DNA of 64,000 bases from assembly GCF_014695395.1 (NCBI RefSeq), contig NZ_JACJOF010000013.1:62001-126000 (forward strand). The letters run 5' to 3'. Of this stretch, positions 19,982 through 29,000 are shown piece after piece. A program made the position numbers and the translations under genes. Positions within the stretch are counted from its first letter, which is position 1. Each line of letters starts with the position of its first letter. The notes under the pieces are model-generated. The model had not been told where the DNA came from. It worked only from the letters and a program-made list of their open reading frames with translations, and did not search any database. This stretch comes from Nodosilinea sp. FACHB-131 (GTDB lineage: Bacteria > Cyanobacteriota > Cyanobacteriia > Phormidesmidales > Phormidesmidaceae).

Positions 19982-20380
19982 TCAATTTGTGGCTAAGCCG
20001 TTGGGTAGCAGCCTACCCATGACGGCTTTGAGTCGTTCCGGCTCGCAAGGTTTGGTCAAATAGCCGGAGGCTCCCGCCATGCGAGCTTCTTGACGGTCGG
20101 CCTCGGTATCGCGAGACGTAACCATCACAATTGGTAAGTTCTTGAACCGAGGCAGACTGCGCACCGTGCGACAGAGCTCAAACCCATCAATACCGGGCAT
20201 TGAGATATCGAGCAGCAGGGCTTCGATCGCCTCTTGGGAAATTACCGTCAGCGCATCCACCGCATTGTCAGCCAGCAGCACTCGGTATCTGTTATCCAAG
20301 GCGCGTTTGATCATCTGCTGGCTAATTAAGCTGTCATCCACCGATAGGACGGTTTGTTTGGTGACGGCGCAGGTGGACAT
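19982..20380 (-). CDS. Single-domain response regulator (CheY-like)
   Basis: 132-residue stand-alone receiver domain from the ATG at 20380, which is preceded by an AAGAGG ribosome-binding site. The longer frame to 20431 adds residues without receiver similarity. Acidic pocket VDDS (N-terminus), phospho-Asp in LLLDISMPGIDG (about 58), the Thr/Ser switch in MVTSRDT and Lys in TKPCEP are all present. There is no output domain, so it should act by protein interaction like CheY. It lies convergent to cheA and is a plausible phosphorylation target of it or of the nearby hybrid kinase. It appears to be monocistronic. Confidence 0.9.
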   Translation of the reverse strand: MSTCAVTKQTVLSVDDSLISQQMIKRALDNRYRVLLADNAVDALTVISQEAIEALLLDISMPGIDGFELCRTVRSLPRFKNLPIVMVTSRDTEADRQEARMAGASGYLTKPCEPERLKAVMGRLLPNGLATN

Positions 20381-20686
20381 ATGCGAACAACCTCTTGAAA
20401 TTATGTGGGCGCTTGTTATAGTTATGCCCAAAAATTAACCTTTTTCATAACGTACTTATACGCAATGACCTAATAATTACCCAGTTTTTGCTGTGTTGGA
20501 GCCCAAATACCAGCAAAATTCCCGTTGCCAAGGGTACTGAACTGTACCTAGCTCAATCTGCTTGAAGCGATCGCTGTACCAGCCCTGTGGTCAGCCCCTC
20601 GGCTAGCTGTGGCAGGCGACATCAGTGATGGGGTCAATGGTGTTAGAGTAATGAGTCAAAATTATCGGTAAGGGCTGGCTTGGAGG

Positions 20687-21316
20687 ATGGAGTTTGAGGC
20701 GATCGCGCAGTCGTTAGTAGAAGCAGGCGGTTTCTTGGCCAGCAAAGGCTGGGCTCCAGCCACCAGCGGCAATTACTCGGCTCGGCTGGCCGAGAATCAG
20801 GTAGCCATTACTGTATCGGGCCGCGATAAGGGACAGCTCACCCCCGCCGACATTATGGTGGTAGACAGCCAGGGGCAGCCCTGCAATACGGGGAAGCGGG
20901 CGTCGGCCGAGACGCTGTTGCATACCAGTCTCTACCTGGCCTACCCAGAGGTAGGGGCGGTGTTGCATACCCACTCCATAGACTGCGTTAGTCTCTCTCG
21001 TTGGCTGCTGAGCCGAGGGCGAGACAGCCTGGTATTAACAAACTATGAATTGCTCAAAGCACTGCCGGGCATCACTACCCATGATGGAGAGATTGCCATC
21101 CCGATCGTAGCCAACAGCCAGGATATGGTAGCCCTGAGCCAGACCGTGTTAACCCGGCTACAGGCGGTGCAGGCACCAGTGGGCTACATTATTGCAGGCC
21201 ACGGATTGTATAGCTGGGGAGCTACGGTACCCCAGGCACGCATGGCCACTGAGGCATTGGAGGTGCTGGTGAGCTGTGCCCTGCAGGCCATACTGCTCGA
21301 TCAAAAATTTGCTTAG
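20687..21316 (+). CDS. mtnB: Methylthioribulose-1-phosphate dehydratase
   Basis: 209-residue class II aldolase/adducin-family protein. MtnB converts 5-methylthioribulose-1-phosphate to 2,3-diketo-5-methylthiopentyl-1-phosphate in the methionine salvage pathway. The zinc-binding histidines are seen in LHTHSIDCVSLSR and in GHGLYSWG, and the substrate-loop element TSGNYSAR is near residue 26. Assignment as MtnB, not a sugar-phosphate aldolase, is secured by the adjacent mtnD and mtnC. GGAGG lies immediately before the ATG and a second purine run (AAGGG) lies about 12 nt upstream, so the second is probably the working ribosome-binding site. It is the first gene of the operon. Confidence 0.92.
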   Translation: MEFEAIAQSLVEAGGFLASKGWAPATSGNYSARLAENQVAITVSGRDKGQLTPADIMVVDSQGQPCNTGKRASAETLLHTSLYLAYPEVGAVLHTHSIDCVSLSRWLLSRGRDSLVLTNYELLKALPGITTHDGEIAIPIVANSQDMVALSQTVLTRLQAVQAPVGYIIAGHGLYSWGATVPQARMATEALEVLVSCALQAILLDQKFA

Positions 21317-21367
21317 CCCCGATTTGCTTCACCATTCAGGACACCCTCGATTCAAGGATTAATCCCT

Positions 21368-21919
21368 ATGACCCTACTTCGTGTTTTTAGCGATCAAGAT
21401 GGCGCAACCCTGCTGGATGAGTACCGGGATGCGGACGCGATCGCCGCTGCTCTAGCCAGCGCGGGCGTCCGCTTTGAGCAGTGGCAAACTCAGGCACCGC
21501 TGCCCCCAGCCGCCGATCCCGAAGCCATTCTGACCGCCTACGCCAAAGATATCGATCGCCTCAAAGCCGAGAGCGGCTACGTTACCGCCGATGTGATTCG
21601 CATGCACCCAGAGCATCCCCAAAAGACCGAGCTGCGGCAAAAGTTTTTGGATGAGCACATTCACAAAGAAGACGAAGTGCGCTTTTTCGTAGAGGGGCAG
21701 GCGGTGTTTTACCTACACCTGGGCGACAAGATTTACGCCACCCTCTGCACCGCTGGCGACCTCATCGGCGTACCCGCCAACACCCCCCACTGGTTCGACA
21801 TGGGCGAGGAACCTCAGTTCGCCGCTATTCGCCTGTTCAACAACCCCGAGGGCTGGGTGGCCCATTTCACCGACAGCCCCATCGCTAAGGGATACCCTGA
21901 GTACCATGCTTTTGCTTGA
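21368..21919 (+). CDS. mtnD: Acireductone dioxygenase
   Basis: 183-residue cupin of the ARD family. It oxidises the acireductone made by MtnC to the 2-oxo acid precursor of methionine plus formate, using Fe(II). The metal ligands are visible as EHIHKEDEVRFFVEG (His, His, Glu) and PHWFDMG (His). Length is normal. It lies 51 bp after mtnB and overlaps mtnC by 14 bp, which indicates translational coupling. Which metal is used (Fe or Ni, giving different products) cannot be read from the sequence. Confidence 0.94.
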   Translation: MTLLRVFSDQDGATLLDEYRDADAIAAALASAGVRFEQWQTQAPLPPAADPEAILTAYAKDIDRLKAESGYVTADVIRMHPEHPQKTELRQKFLDEHIHKEDEVRFFVEGQAVFYLHLGDKIYATLCTAGDLIGVPANTPHWFDMGEEPQFAAIRLFNNPEGWVAHFTDSPIAKGYPEYHAFA

Positions 21920-22619
21920 AGAACGACCCCTAGGGGCGATCGTGCTTGATATTGAGGGCACCACCACCGATATCGCCTTTGTCAAAAACACCCTGTTTCC
22001 CTACGCAACAGAGCGACTAGAGGCCTTCATGGCTGAGCTGGCCCCCACCGCCGAGGGGCAGGCCATTTTGGCCCAGGTGAGGGCTGAGGTTGGCGATGCC
22101 AACCTATCTGTAGAAGACTGCATCGCCCAGCTCTTGGCTTGGGCCAAAGCCGACCAAAAGGTCACGCCCCTCAAAGCCGTGCAGGGCATGATTTGGGACG
22201 AGGGCTATCGCACCAAGGCCTACTACAGCCACGTTTATGACGATGCCGCCGCTCACATTCAGGAATGGCACCGGCGAGGGGCACCGCTCTATATTTATTC
22301 TTCTGGCTCGATCGCAGCGCAAAAACTACTGTTTGCCCACACTATCGTGGGCGACCTCACCCCTTGTTTTCGAGGTTATTTTGACACCACCACTGGAGCC
22401 AAAGTCGATGCAACGTCCTACGAAAAAATTGCTAATACGCTAGGAATTGCCTTTGAGGAATTGCTGTTTTTGTCTGACCATCTAGGCGAGCTGGAGGCGG
22501 CTCAACAGGCAGGTTGGCAGGTGCGTGCGGTGCAGCGACCCGGCACCTCCGATTTCCCCTCAAACCTGGTGTCGATTAGGCACTTTGGAGAATTGCCTAT
22601 CACGTTTAGCGATGCTTAA
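21906..22619 (+). CDS. mtnC: Enolase-phosphatase E1
   Basis: 237-residue HAD-superfamily enzyme. It enolises and dephosphorylates 2,3-diketo-5-methylthiopentyl-1-phosphate, giving the acireductone used by MtnD. The diagnostic first motif is VLDIEGTTTDIAFVK (catalytic Asp). Motif II is the Ser of YIYSSGS and motif III/IV lies in LFLSDHLGELEAA. The start overlaps mtnD by 14 bp and the stop overlaps the next ORF by 8 bp (ATGCTTAA). No mtnA or mtnK/mtnW is present in this window, so the remaining steps must be encoded elsewhere. Confidence 0.94.
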   Translation: MLLLEERPLGAIVLDIEGTTTDIAFVKNTLFPYATERLEAFMAELAPTAEGQAILAQVRAEVGDANLSVEDCIAQLLAWAKADQKVTPLKAVQGMIWDEGYRTKAYYSHVYDDAAAHIQEWHRRGAPLYIYSSGSIAAQKLLFAHTIVGDLTPCFRGYFDTTTGAKVDATSYEKIANTLGIAFEELLFLSDHLGELEAAQQAGWQVRAVQRPGTSDFPSNLVSIRHFGELPITFSDA

Positions 22620-22875
22620 AACCACTCGCTATTTCGATGATTTTGCATCTCAAAAACATCCAGAGGTTAAGCGAGAATGGATACGCTATGTTTTGGCAAA
22701 CCCTATAAAAGTAGAAAAGCAGCCGAACAATCGTCTCTCCTACTGGAGCAATATTGAAGAAGCTGAAGGGCGAACTTTGAGGGTCATTACTTTAGAGGAT
22801 GGCGAAACCGTTCACAACGCCTTTTTTGATCGCAACTTCTATAAGCGGCAGCAGCGAGGTGAAGAGCCCCAATGA
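22612..22875 (+). CDS. Small protein paired with DUF2283 (possible toxin-like partner)
   Basis: 87-residue protein from the ATG at 22612, which overlaps the end of mtnC by 8 bp. The upstream part of the open frame is out-of-frame mtnC sequence. The sequence reads as a compact alpha/beta fold with a conserved-looking C-terminal motif (ETVHNAFFDRNFYKR) and many basic residues. It is followed by a DUF2283 gene with an ATGA overlap. Such coupled pairs of small genes occur widely in cyanobacteria. A toxin-antitoxin or RelE/DUF4258-like role is possible but is inference from size, coupling and basic character only. Confidence 0.75.
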   Translation: MLKTTRYFDDFASQKHPEVKREWIRYVLANPIKVEKQPNNRLSYWSNIEEAEGRTLRVITLEDGETVHNAFFDRNFYKRQQRGEEPQ

Positions 22876-23078
22876 AGATTCAGTACTACCCAGAGACAGA
22901 CACTCTTGCTATTGAACTAACTACAAAACCAATCGCCAACACAGATGTAGTTACTGATGATTTGATTTTGGACTATGACAGAGATGGCAAAGTTGTTGCT
23001 ATCACGTTAGACAACTACTCTAAAAATGTCGAAACCATTAACTTGCAAGCTCTTGGGGTGCCACTATTAGCTGCTTAG
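22872..23078 (+). CDS. DUF2283 family protein
   Basis: 68-residue DUF2283 protein (KIQYYPETDTLAIELT, then DLILDYDRDGKVVAITLDN), a small all-beta family of unknown function often encoded beside small basic proteins. The start overlaps the preceding stop by 4 bp (ATGA). It is strongly acidic, opposite to its partner, as expected for a protein that might neutralise it by complex formation. It is the last gene of the mtn transcript, before a 13-bp-stem hairpin. Confidence 0.88.
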   Translation: MKIQYYPETDTLAIELTTKPIANTDVVTDDLILDYDRDGKVVAITLDNYSKNVETINLQALGVPLLAA

Positions 23079-23150
23079 AATATTAAGAGTGCAGGCACTA
23101 CTAAGAAAGTTTTAGTTTAACCAGGGTCGAGGAAAAGGCATCAAAACCCC

Positions 23151-23201
23151 AGCGACAAACATCGAAGCATTCTTGAGACGAACGCTGTGATGTTTGTCGC
23201 T
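23151..23201. terminator. Long hairpin between mtn operon and ndk
   Basis: AGCGACAAACATC (23151-23163) and GATGTTTGTCGCT (23189-23201) are perfect 13-bp complements around a 25-nt loop. It lies between convergent genes. There is only a weak T tract, so a bidirectional terminator or mRNA-end stabiliser is the likely role. Confidence 0.6.
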
Positions 23202-23226
23202 ATTGGCTAAGAAACCCTAAGTCTCC

Positions 23227-23676
23227 TTACTCGTAGAGCCAGCCCTTGGCGGCGGGTTCCCAGCTAACGAGTTCGCTGTCGGTGAACCACAGGGCGATCT
23301 CGGCCTGGGCGGTTTCGGGCGCGTCGGAACCGTGAATGATGTTACGACCGACCGTGACGCCCAGGTCGCCGCGAATGGTGCCGGGTTCAGCTTCGAGGGG
23401 CTTGGTCGCACCGATGATCTTACGGGCAGAGGCGATCACGCCTTCGCCTTCCCACACCATCGCCACCACAGGACCAGAGGTGATGAAGTCGACCAGGCCG
23501 GCGAAGAAGGGGCGCTCGCGGTGCACATCGTAGTGCTTTTCAGCCAGTTCGCGGGAGACGGCCATAAACTTCATACCCACCAGGGTGAAGCCCTTGGTTT
23601 CAAACCGGCCAATGATGTTGCTGATCAGACCGCGCTGGACGCCGTCGGGCTTAATCATCAAAAAAGTACGTTCCAT
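23227..23676 (-). CDS. ndk: Nucleoside diphosphate kinase
   Basis: 149-residue NDK that transfers the gamma phosphate from ATP to nucleoside diphosphates through a phosphohistidine. The catalytic His is in the signature [12 protein letters not shown]. The N-terminus ([16 protein letters not shown]) and the ERPFF loop are canonical, and length is standard. It is monocistronic. The longer C-terminus compared with E. coli NDK (GWLYE end) is normal for this family. Confidence 0.97.
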   Translation of the reverse strand: MERTFLMIKPDGVQRGLISNIIGRFETKGFTLVGMKFMAVSRELAEKHYDVHRERPFFAGLVDFITSGPVVAMVWEGEGVIASARKIIGATKPLEAEPGTIRGDLGVTVGRNIIHGSDAPETAQAEIALWFTDSELVSWEPAAKGWLYE

Positions 23677-23861
23677 AGATACCTGTTCCTAGTGCGTGGT
23701 GAAAAGGTTGATTACGAAAGAGTCTTGGGTGAAAGACCTTTACCATGCTCAGAAACGGTGGCCATTTTGTAAAGGATTTGGTCAAAGATTTATGGTTGAG
23801 GGGGAGTTTGGGTTTCGGGCCGCAGCTTAGAGGCGAGAGCTGTTCCTGAAACCTTATACCT

Positions 23862-24443
23862 CTACCCCTTCGGTACCGGCCAGTAGCGATCGCCCCCGGC
23901 ATCATATCGCCAGCCGCAGCCGTCGGGGTCGCGATCGCGGCTCCAGGCTAGCAGATTCAACGCCACCGCTGGCTGGCTCAGCTCAGCTTCGGTGCAGCCC
24001 AAGCGCTGGGCCAGATCGGCAGCGGTGAGCGAGAGCACCTGGAGCGTTGCGATCTCGGCGGCCAGAGTAGTGGGACGAAAAGTGTAGAGCACATCCCCAG
24101 ACGGGGTGGGTTCAAAATCGCCCCAAAAGTCTTGGGCGCGCTGGTCGAGAAATCGCCGGGCCTCGCTGCCGGTGAGCTGGGCAGCGATCGCAAAGTCGAG
24201 CACGCTAATGCGCCCCTGATGGGCCGCGACCTGGGCATAAAAAATCTGGTGCAGCGCCCGCTCTCGGGCTCGTTGCCGCCGCCAAAACCACAGGGCACCC
24301 GCAATTAACCCGCCAATCACTAGCCAGGGTAGCAATAGCTGAATTAGCAGCACCGTAACCAGGGCAGCACTGGCCATGATTAGGGCCATCAGCAAGCGAT
24401 ATTCAAGCCCGGCACCGGGGCTATGGAAAGGCCGCTGGGGCAT
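23862..24443 (-). CDS. Hypothetical membrane protein
   Basis: 193-residue protein with one long or two adjacent hydrophobic segments at about 15-52 (LLMALIMASAALVTVLLIQLLLPWLVIGGLIAGAL is hydrophobic throughout), followed by a basic RRQRARER stop-transfer. The cytoplasmic part contains a winged-helix-like stretch (GRISVLDFAIAAQLTGSEARRFLDQRAQDF) and a second helix-turn-helix-like element (LSLTAADLAQRLGCTEAELSQPAV). It could be a membrane-anchored DNA- or protein-binding module. No family name is recognised. It is divergent from the next gene. Confidence 0.75.
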   Translation of the reverse strand: MPQRPFHSPGAGLEYRLLMALIMASAALVTVLLIQLLLPWLVIGGLIAGALWFWRRQRARERALHQIFYAQVAAHQGRISVLDFAIAAQLTGSEARRFLDQRAQDFWGDFEPTPSGDVLYTFRPTTLAAEIATLQVLSLTAADLAQRLGCTEAELSQPAVALNLLAWSRDRDPDGCGWRYDAGGDRYWPVPKG

Positions 24444-24619
24444 AGGTCCTCGGGGGTGACGGCCTGCAGAGCCGCTCTCTCGCCTTCTATTGAAGCAGGG
24501 GCAGAGAACTTTGGGGGGTGCAGGGGTCAGCTAAAATGCTGTCACGCGGTTGCACTGGCGGGATTGATCTCAGCTGGGTCAACCCAAATCGACGCACCGA
24601 CGCTGTCCTAGGTTTCGCC

Positions 24620-25129
24620 ATGCTGACCTTTGCCTCTCCCACCGATGAAGCCCAAGCGGCTGAGTTGATGCAGCCTTGCCTGATTCGCGTAGTCGACAAT
24701 ATTCGCAAGCACACTGAAACCCTCGACTGGCGCACCGACTATCTAGAGCAGCTGCGCTGGCCCGGCAATGCCACCCCTGAGCAGCGCCAGCAGGTGCGTG
24801 ATTTAGCCGCTCAGCTCTCTGAGGCCTCTCCAGAGGAAGAAACAGCCCTTCGCCAACAGCTCAGTCAGCTGCCTACCCCAGCCCCCGGCTATGAGCTGCG
24901 GCTGACCCAGGGCGCTGGCGAAGCCGCAGCCGAGGAGCCTCGTACGGCCACCCTAGACGTTTGGGAGCTGTGCTTTGAGGTGTGTTTCGATAACTATCAG
25001 CCTCAGCAGCCCGTTTCAGTGGATCCAGCTTTGCTGGACGAGGATGGTGAAATCAACTGGTTAGCCCTCGATGAGAAGGCAAAAGCCCTGGTAGAAAAGG
25101 CCATTGACCAGGCCACAGCAGCGGCGTAG
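24620..25129 (+). CDS. Hypothetical cyanobacterial protein
   Basis: 169-residue soluble acidic protein starting at ATG 24620 (MLTFASPTDEAQ). The upstream extension of the frame to 24518 is Cys/Arg-rich and unlikely to be translated. It is mostly helical, with an internal region (PEQRQQVRDLAAQLSEASPEEETALRQQL) predicted as coiled coil and a C-terminal acidic segment ending in a helix (LDEKAKALVEKAIDQATAAA). I do not recognise a family. It is followed by the PHP gene after about 40 bp on the same strand, so the two may be co-transcribed. Confidence 0.75.
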   Translation: MLTFASPTDEAQAAELMQPCLIRVVDNIRKHTETLDWRTDYLEQLRWPGNATPEQRQQVRDLAAQLSEASPEEETALRQQLSQLPTPAPGYELRLTQGAGEAAAEEPRTATLDVWELCFEVCFDNYQPQQPVSVDPALLDEDGEINWLALDEKAKALVEKAIDQATAAA

Positions 25130-25171
25130 CGGGCAAATACGGCACAATGGAAATAAACCGGCCTCTTTGCA

Positions 25172-26077
25172 ATGCTCGATCTGCACAGCCATACCACCTT
25201 TTCTGACGGCACTCTATCCCCTGGTGAACTCGTAGCAGCGGCGATCGCGGCGGGGGTGAAGGCCTTGGCAATTACCGACCATGACACCCTAGCCGGGTGG
25301 GATGAGGCGATCGCCGCCGCTGGCAATGATCTAGAGGTGGTGCCGGGGGTAGAGCTGAGCACGGTGGAGAACGGGCGATCGCTGCATATTCTCGGGTTTT
25401 ACCCCGACCGAGAATCCCTGGAGCCACCCCTCGTAGAACGCATTGAGGGCCGCCGCCGCCGCGCCCAACAGATGGTCGAAAAGCTGGCTGAATTGGGCTA
25501 TCCCATTGAGCTGCCCGCTATGGCGGGCAACATGGCGCCTGGTCGTCCCCACCTGGCGGCGGCCTTGGTCAAAGCGGGCTACGTCGAGTCGAAGCGGGAG
25601 GCCTTCGATCGCTGGCTAGGGGACAATGGCCCCGTCTTTGTGCAGTACGACAAATTTTCTGCCGCTGAGGGCATTCAGCTGCTGCGGGACTGTGGCGCTG
25701 TGCCGGTGTGGGCACATCCATACCTATTCAAAGGCTCTACCGTTGACGCGCTGCTGCCCCAACTGGTGGAGGCCGGGCTGATGGGGGTCGAGGTCTACCA
25801 CCCCCACCACAGCCCCAGTGATATCCGGCGTTTGGAAACCTACTGTCGCGATCACGACCTAGTGATGACCGGCGGCAGTGACTTCCACGGCCCCTCAGAA
25901 GCGAAAGCCAGTCCTCCTAACCCCAGGGCCAAGCATCAACCCAAGGAAGCCGCTGGGCTGAATCAGCTCCACCTGCCTTTAGAATTGCTGTCCCCGCTCA
26001 AGCGAGCCGCTGCGTCTCTGGGCGCTGGCGCAACCTCTCCAGCGGATAATCGACTGCCGAGTTCCAACCATGGCTGA
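25172..26077 (+). CDS. PHP domain metal-dependent phosphoesterase
   Basis: 301-residue protein of the PHP family, subgroup of the 3',5'-nucleoside bisphosphate phosphatase/RNase AM (YciV). Metal-binding motifs appear in order: LHSHTTFSDG (motif 1), ITDHDTLAG (motif 2), VWAHPYLF (motif 3) and GGSDFHG (motif 4). Family members hydrolyse pAp-type bisphosphates or 5' ends of small RNAs. The last 40 residues are a variable tail rich in Ala, Ser and Pro. The gene overlaps the next start by 8 bp, so the two are translationally coupled. Confidence 0.88.
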   Translation: MLDLHSHTTFSDGTLSPGELVAAAIAAGVKALAITDHDTLAGWDEAIAAAGNDLEVVPGVELSTVENGRSLHILGFYPDRESLEPPLVERIEGRRRRAQQMVEKLAELGYPIELPAMAGNMAPGRPHLAAALVKAGYVESKREAFDRWLGDNGPVFVQYDKFSAAEGIQLLRDCGAVPVWAHPYLFKGSTVDALLPQLVEAGLMGVEVYHPHHSPSDIRRLETYCRDHDLVMTGGSDFHGPSEAKASPPNPRAKHQPKEAAGLNQLHLPLELLSPLKRAAASLGAGATSPADNRLPSSNHG

Positions 26078-29000
26078 CCCTGCCTTCAACACCCTTTGGC
26101 AGCTAGTGGGAGGGGTGCTGAGACTAGACCCAGAGGCCTTTCAAGTCTTTCACCAGACGCCCGACAGCGTTGTCCTGGGGCTGGTGTTTGTCGCGGGCTT
26201 TTCCCAGGCGGTGGGTCAGGGCATTGTGCTCTTCGTCAACCGAGTCAAGCCGCTGCGGTTTGTGCTCAGCCTGGTGCTGTCGGCCCTGCTGTTTGTGGCG
26301 GGCTACCTGTTTTGGGTGCTCAGCATTTGGATGGTGAGTCGCTGGCTACTCGATCAACCCATCCCCTGGCGGGTGGTGCAGGGTAGTTTGGCCCTGAGCT
26401 ATCTGCCTTTGATGTTTAGCTTTTTGGGAGCCATGCCCTATCTGGGCGTGCCGCTGCTGCGGCTGCTGGCGCTGCTCAGCCTGCTGGCAGTGGTGTTTGC
26501 TCTGGCGGTGCTGGGCCAAATCCCGGTGGGGCAGGCGGCGGGGCATGTGGCGCTCGGCTGGCTGGGGCTGGTAGTAGTGCAGCAAACCACCGTGGGGCAG
26601 CCAATTGTCAACCTAGGGCGCTGGCTGGCCAACTGGGCGGCGGGAGTGCAGCTGGTGGTCGATCGTGGTCAGCTCAAACTGCTGATTGCGGCTAACCCTT
26701 TAAGGCTAGGACCATCCACGGCGGTCGCCCCCGAAGGCCTCGCCCTAGCGCCGCCCGCCCTTACGGATGCCAAACCCCTACCGGGGGCCTTGCTTAAGCG
26801 GCGATCGCGGCGGTTGACCCTGCTGTGGATCTACGGCGGTCTGGGCCTGCTAGCCCTGGTGGTTGCCCTCAGCCTAGAACCCCTGCGAGGGTTGATGACG
26901 CAGTGGTATGGCCAGAGTCGTCCGGCCCGCTGGTTTGCTGACCTGATCTGGATTGGCGCGATCGCCCTGGTGGTAGGGGCCATGCTGGCTCCCCTAGAAG
27001 CCCTGGGCTGGTGGGCGGGTTGGTATGGCGACGACGACGGGACTTCGACCCATTCTCCCCAGACACCAAAGATAGACGGAACTCCCACCAAGCTGCCTCG
27101 CCGGTATATCGTCTACCTCGACGGCATCAACCAGGCCACCGCCGACTACCAGCCCACCGTGGCTCGCTACCTCGACGAGCTGGACCAGAGTCTCCCCGCC
27201 GACATTACCCTGGTCAAGGGACTGATTCCCTACTCGGTGCTCAACCGTTCGCTGACCGAAAACCGTCCCCTAGCCTTCTTTTGGCGCGGGGTCGAAACCC
27301 TGACCCGGCGGCTCGGCCCCTGGGTGGGGATGATCATCAATATTCGCAACATCTTAATTGTGGCGGTGTCGGCCGACCAGCGCTTTGGCCCGATCTACAA
27401 CCAAGGTGTAGCCCAGCAGGTCTACGAAAGCCTGCTAGAAAACGGCTACCCGGCCCAAGGGGGCATTCCCCTCACGCTGATTGGCTATAGCGGGGGTGGG
27501 CAGATTGCCGTGGGCATTGTGCCCTTTCTTAAGCGGGCCCTAGGAGCCCCGATTGAGGTGATTTCTTTGGCTGGGGTGATTGGCGGCAACGGGCGGGTGA
27601 TGGAGGCGGAGCAACTCTATCACCTGGTGGGCAGCCGCGACCCGGTCGAGCGGTTGGGGCCAATTATGTTTCCACGGCGCTGGGCGATCGCCCCCCTGAG
27701 CTACTGGAATCGGGCTAAACGCAAGGGTAAAATTACCTTCATCAGCCTGGGGCCAGTAGGCCACCAAGTGCCCGGCGGCGTGCTCGACGACCAGGCCTTT
27801 TTGCCCGATGGCCGCAGCCACCTGCAGCAAACCCTCGACCTTACCCTCGACATTGTGGCGGGCGACCTGCGCCAATACCTGGATATTCAAAAAATTCAGG
27901 TGGTCAATCCCGGCAGCTATTACCGGTTTCAGAGCGCGCCCTTTAACCACCCCAGCTACTACCCGGTGCAGCAAACCCTGCCCGCTCCTCAGTACCGCCC
28001 GGTGGGCGACTGGCTGGGGCGGCTAATTTTGCCCAACGCCAGCGATCGCCTCCAGCTAGAGGGCATCTGGTTCGAGCTACTGCACACGCCCCCGGCCTAC
28101 CAGCACTACTTGGGGCAGCGAGTACACTTGCGCTGGCGGTGCAATCCGGGGCTGAAAAAACGATTCCAGGCCGTGACCCGCGACATTCACTTCAGCGCCG
28201 AGGCCGAGGCCTCGCACCGAGAGGGCATGATTTTGCCCACCCGTCTCAACCACTGGCGGTTGGTCACCCCATTAGAATCTCTAGCCGGGGCTCACCCCGT
28301 TGACGACATTATTGTCAAGCTGCCTGAGCCAGTGAGCATTGAGGAGCCTACAGAATTGGATGGCACGCTGTCGAATGCAGCCCTTGCCATCACCATTGGC
28401 CATGAGCCAATTCAAATCGCTGGTCTTTACTACGCTCTGGTGCAGTTTCTGAGCCCGGTGGCAGGAGCGATCGATCGCTACCATGTCGTCCACTACAACC
28501 CTGACACTCAGGCCTTTGACGGACTGAAAGAAACCGTGCGACTGCCGCAGGTGGTGCCCGATGGGGATGGCATCGAGCCATCAACCAGCCGAGAGCTGGA
28601 GCGATCGCCCCTCAACGCCACCGGCTGGTACATCCACGGCGCCCAGGCCCACGACGGCGAGTTTGTGGTGCAAGCGCTGCGGCCCCGTCGGCTCTTTCAG
28701 CTGCGCCCCGATCGCACCATCGCCAGCGGTCGTCGAGGACGGCAGTACCTGCGTCGAGAATCGTGGGAGAACCTGGTGCAGAAAAAAGGCACCACCGAGT
28801 CGGTGCTCATCGATCCTAAAACCCCTTCTGAGCAGGCAGCGATCGCCGAATGGCAAGAGGATGACCAGGCCCTGCTGGTACATGTCTACGGCGGCATCGG
28901 CGGTCAAAACCGCGAGCCTGCCGCCCGAGGTCCGGTTTACTTTGGTCATTTTGCCTATGGTATTGCCACTGTGGTGCGCGAGCCGCTTGCCCAAGAGCTA

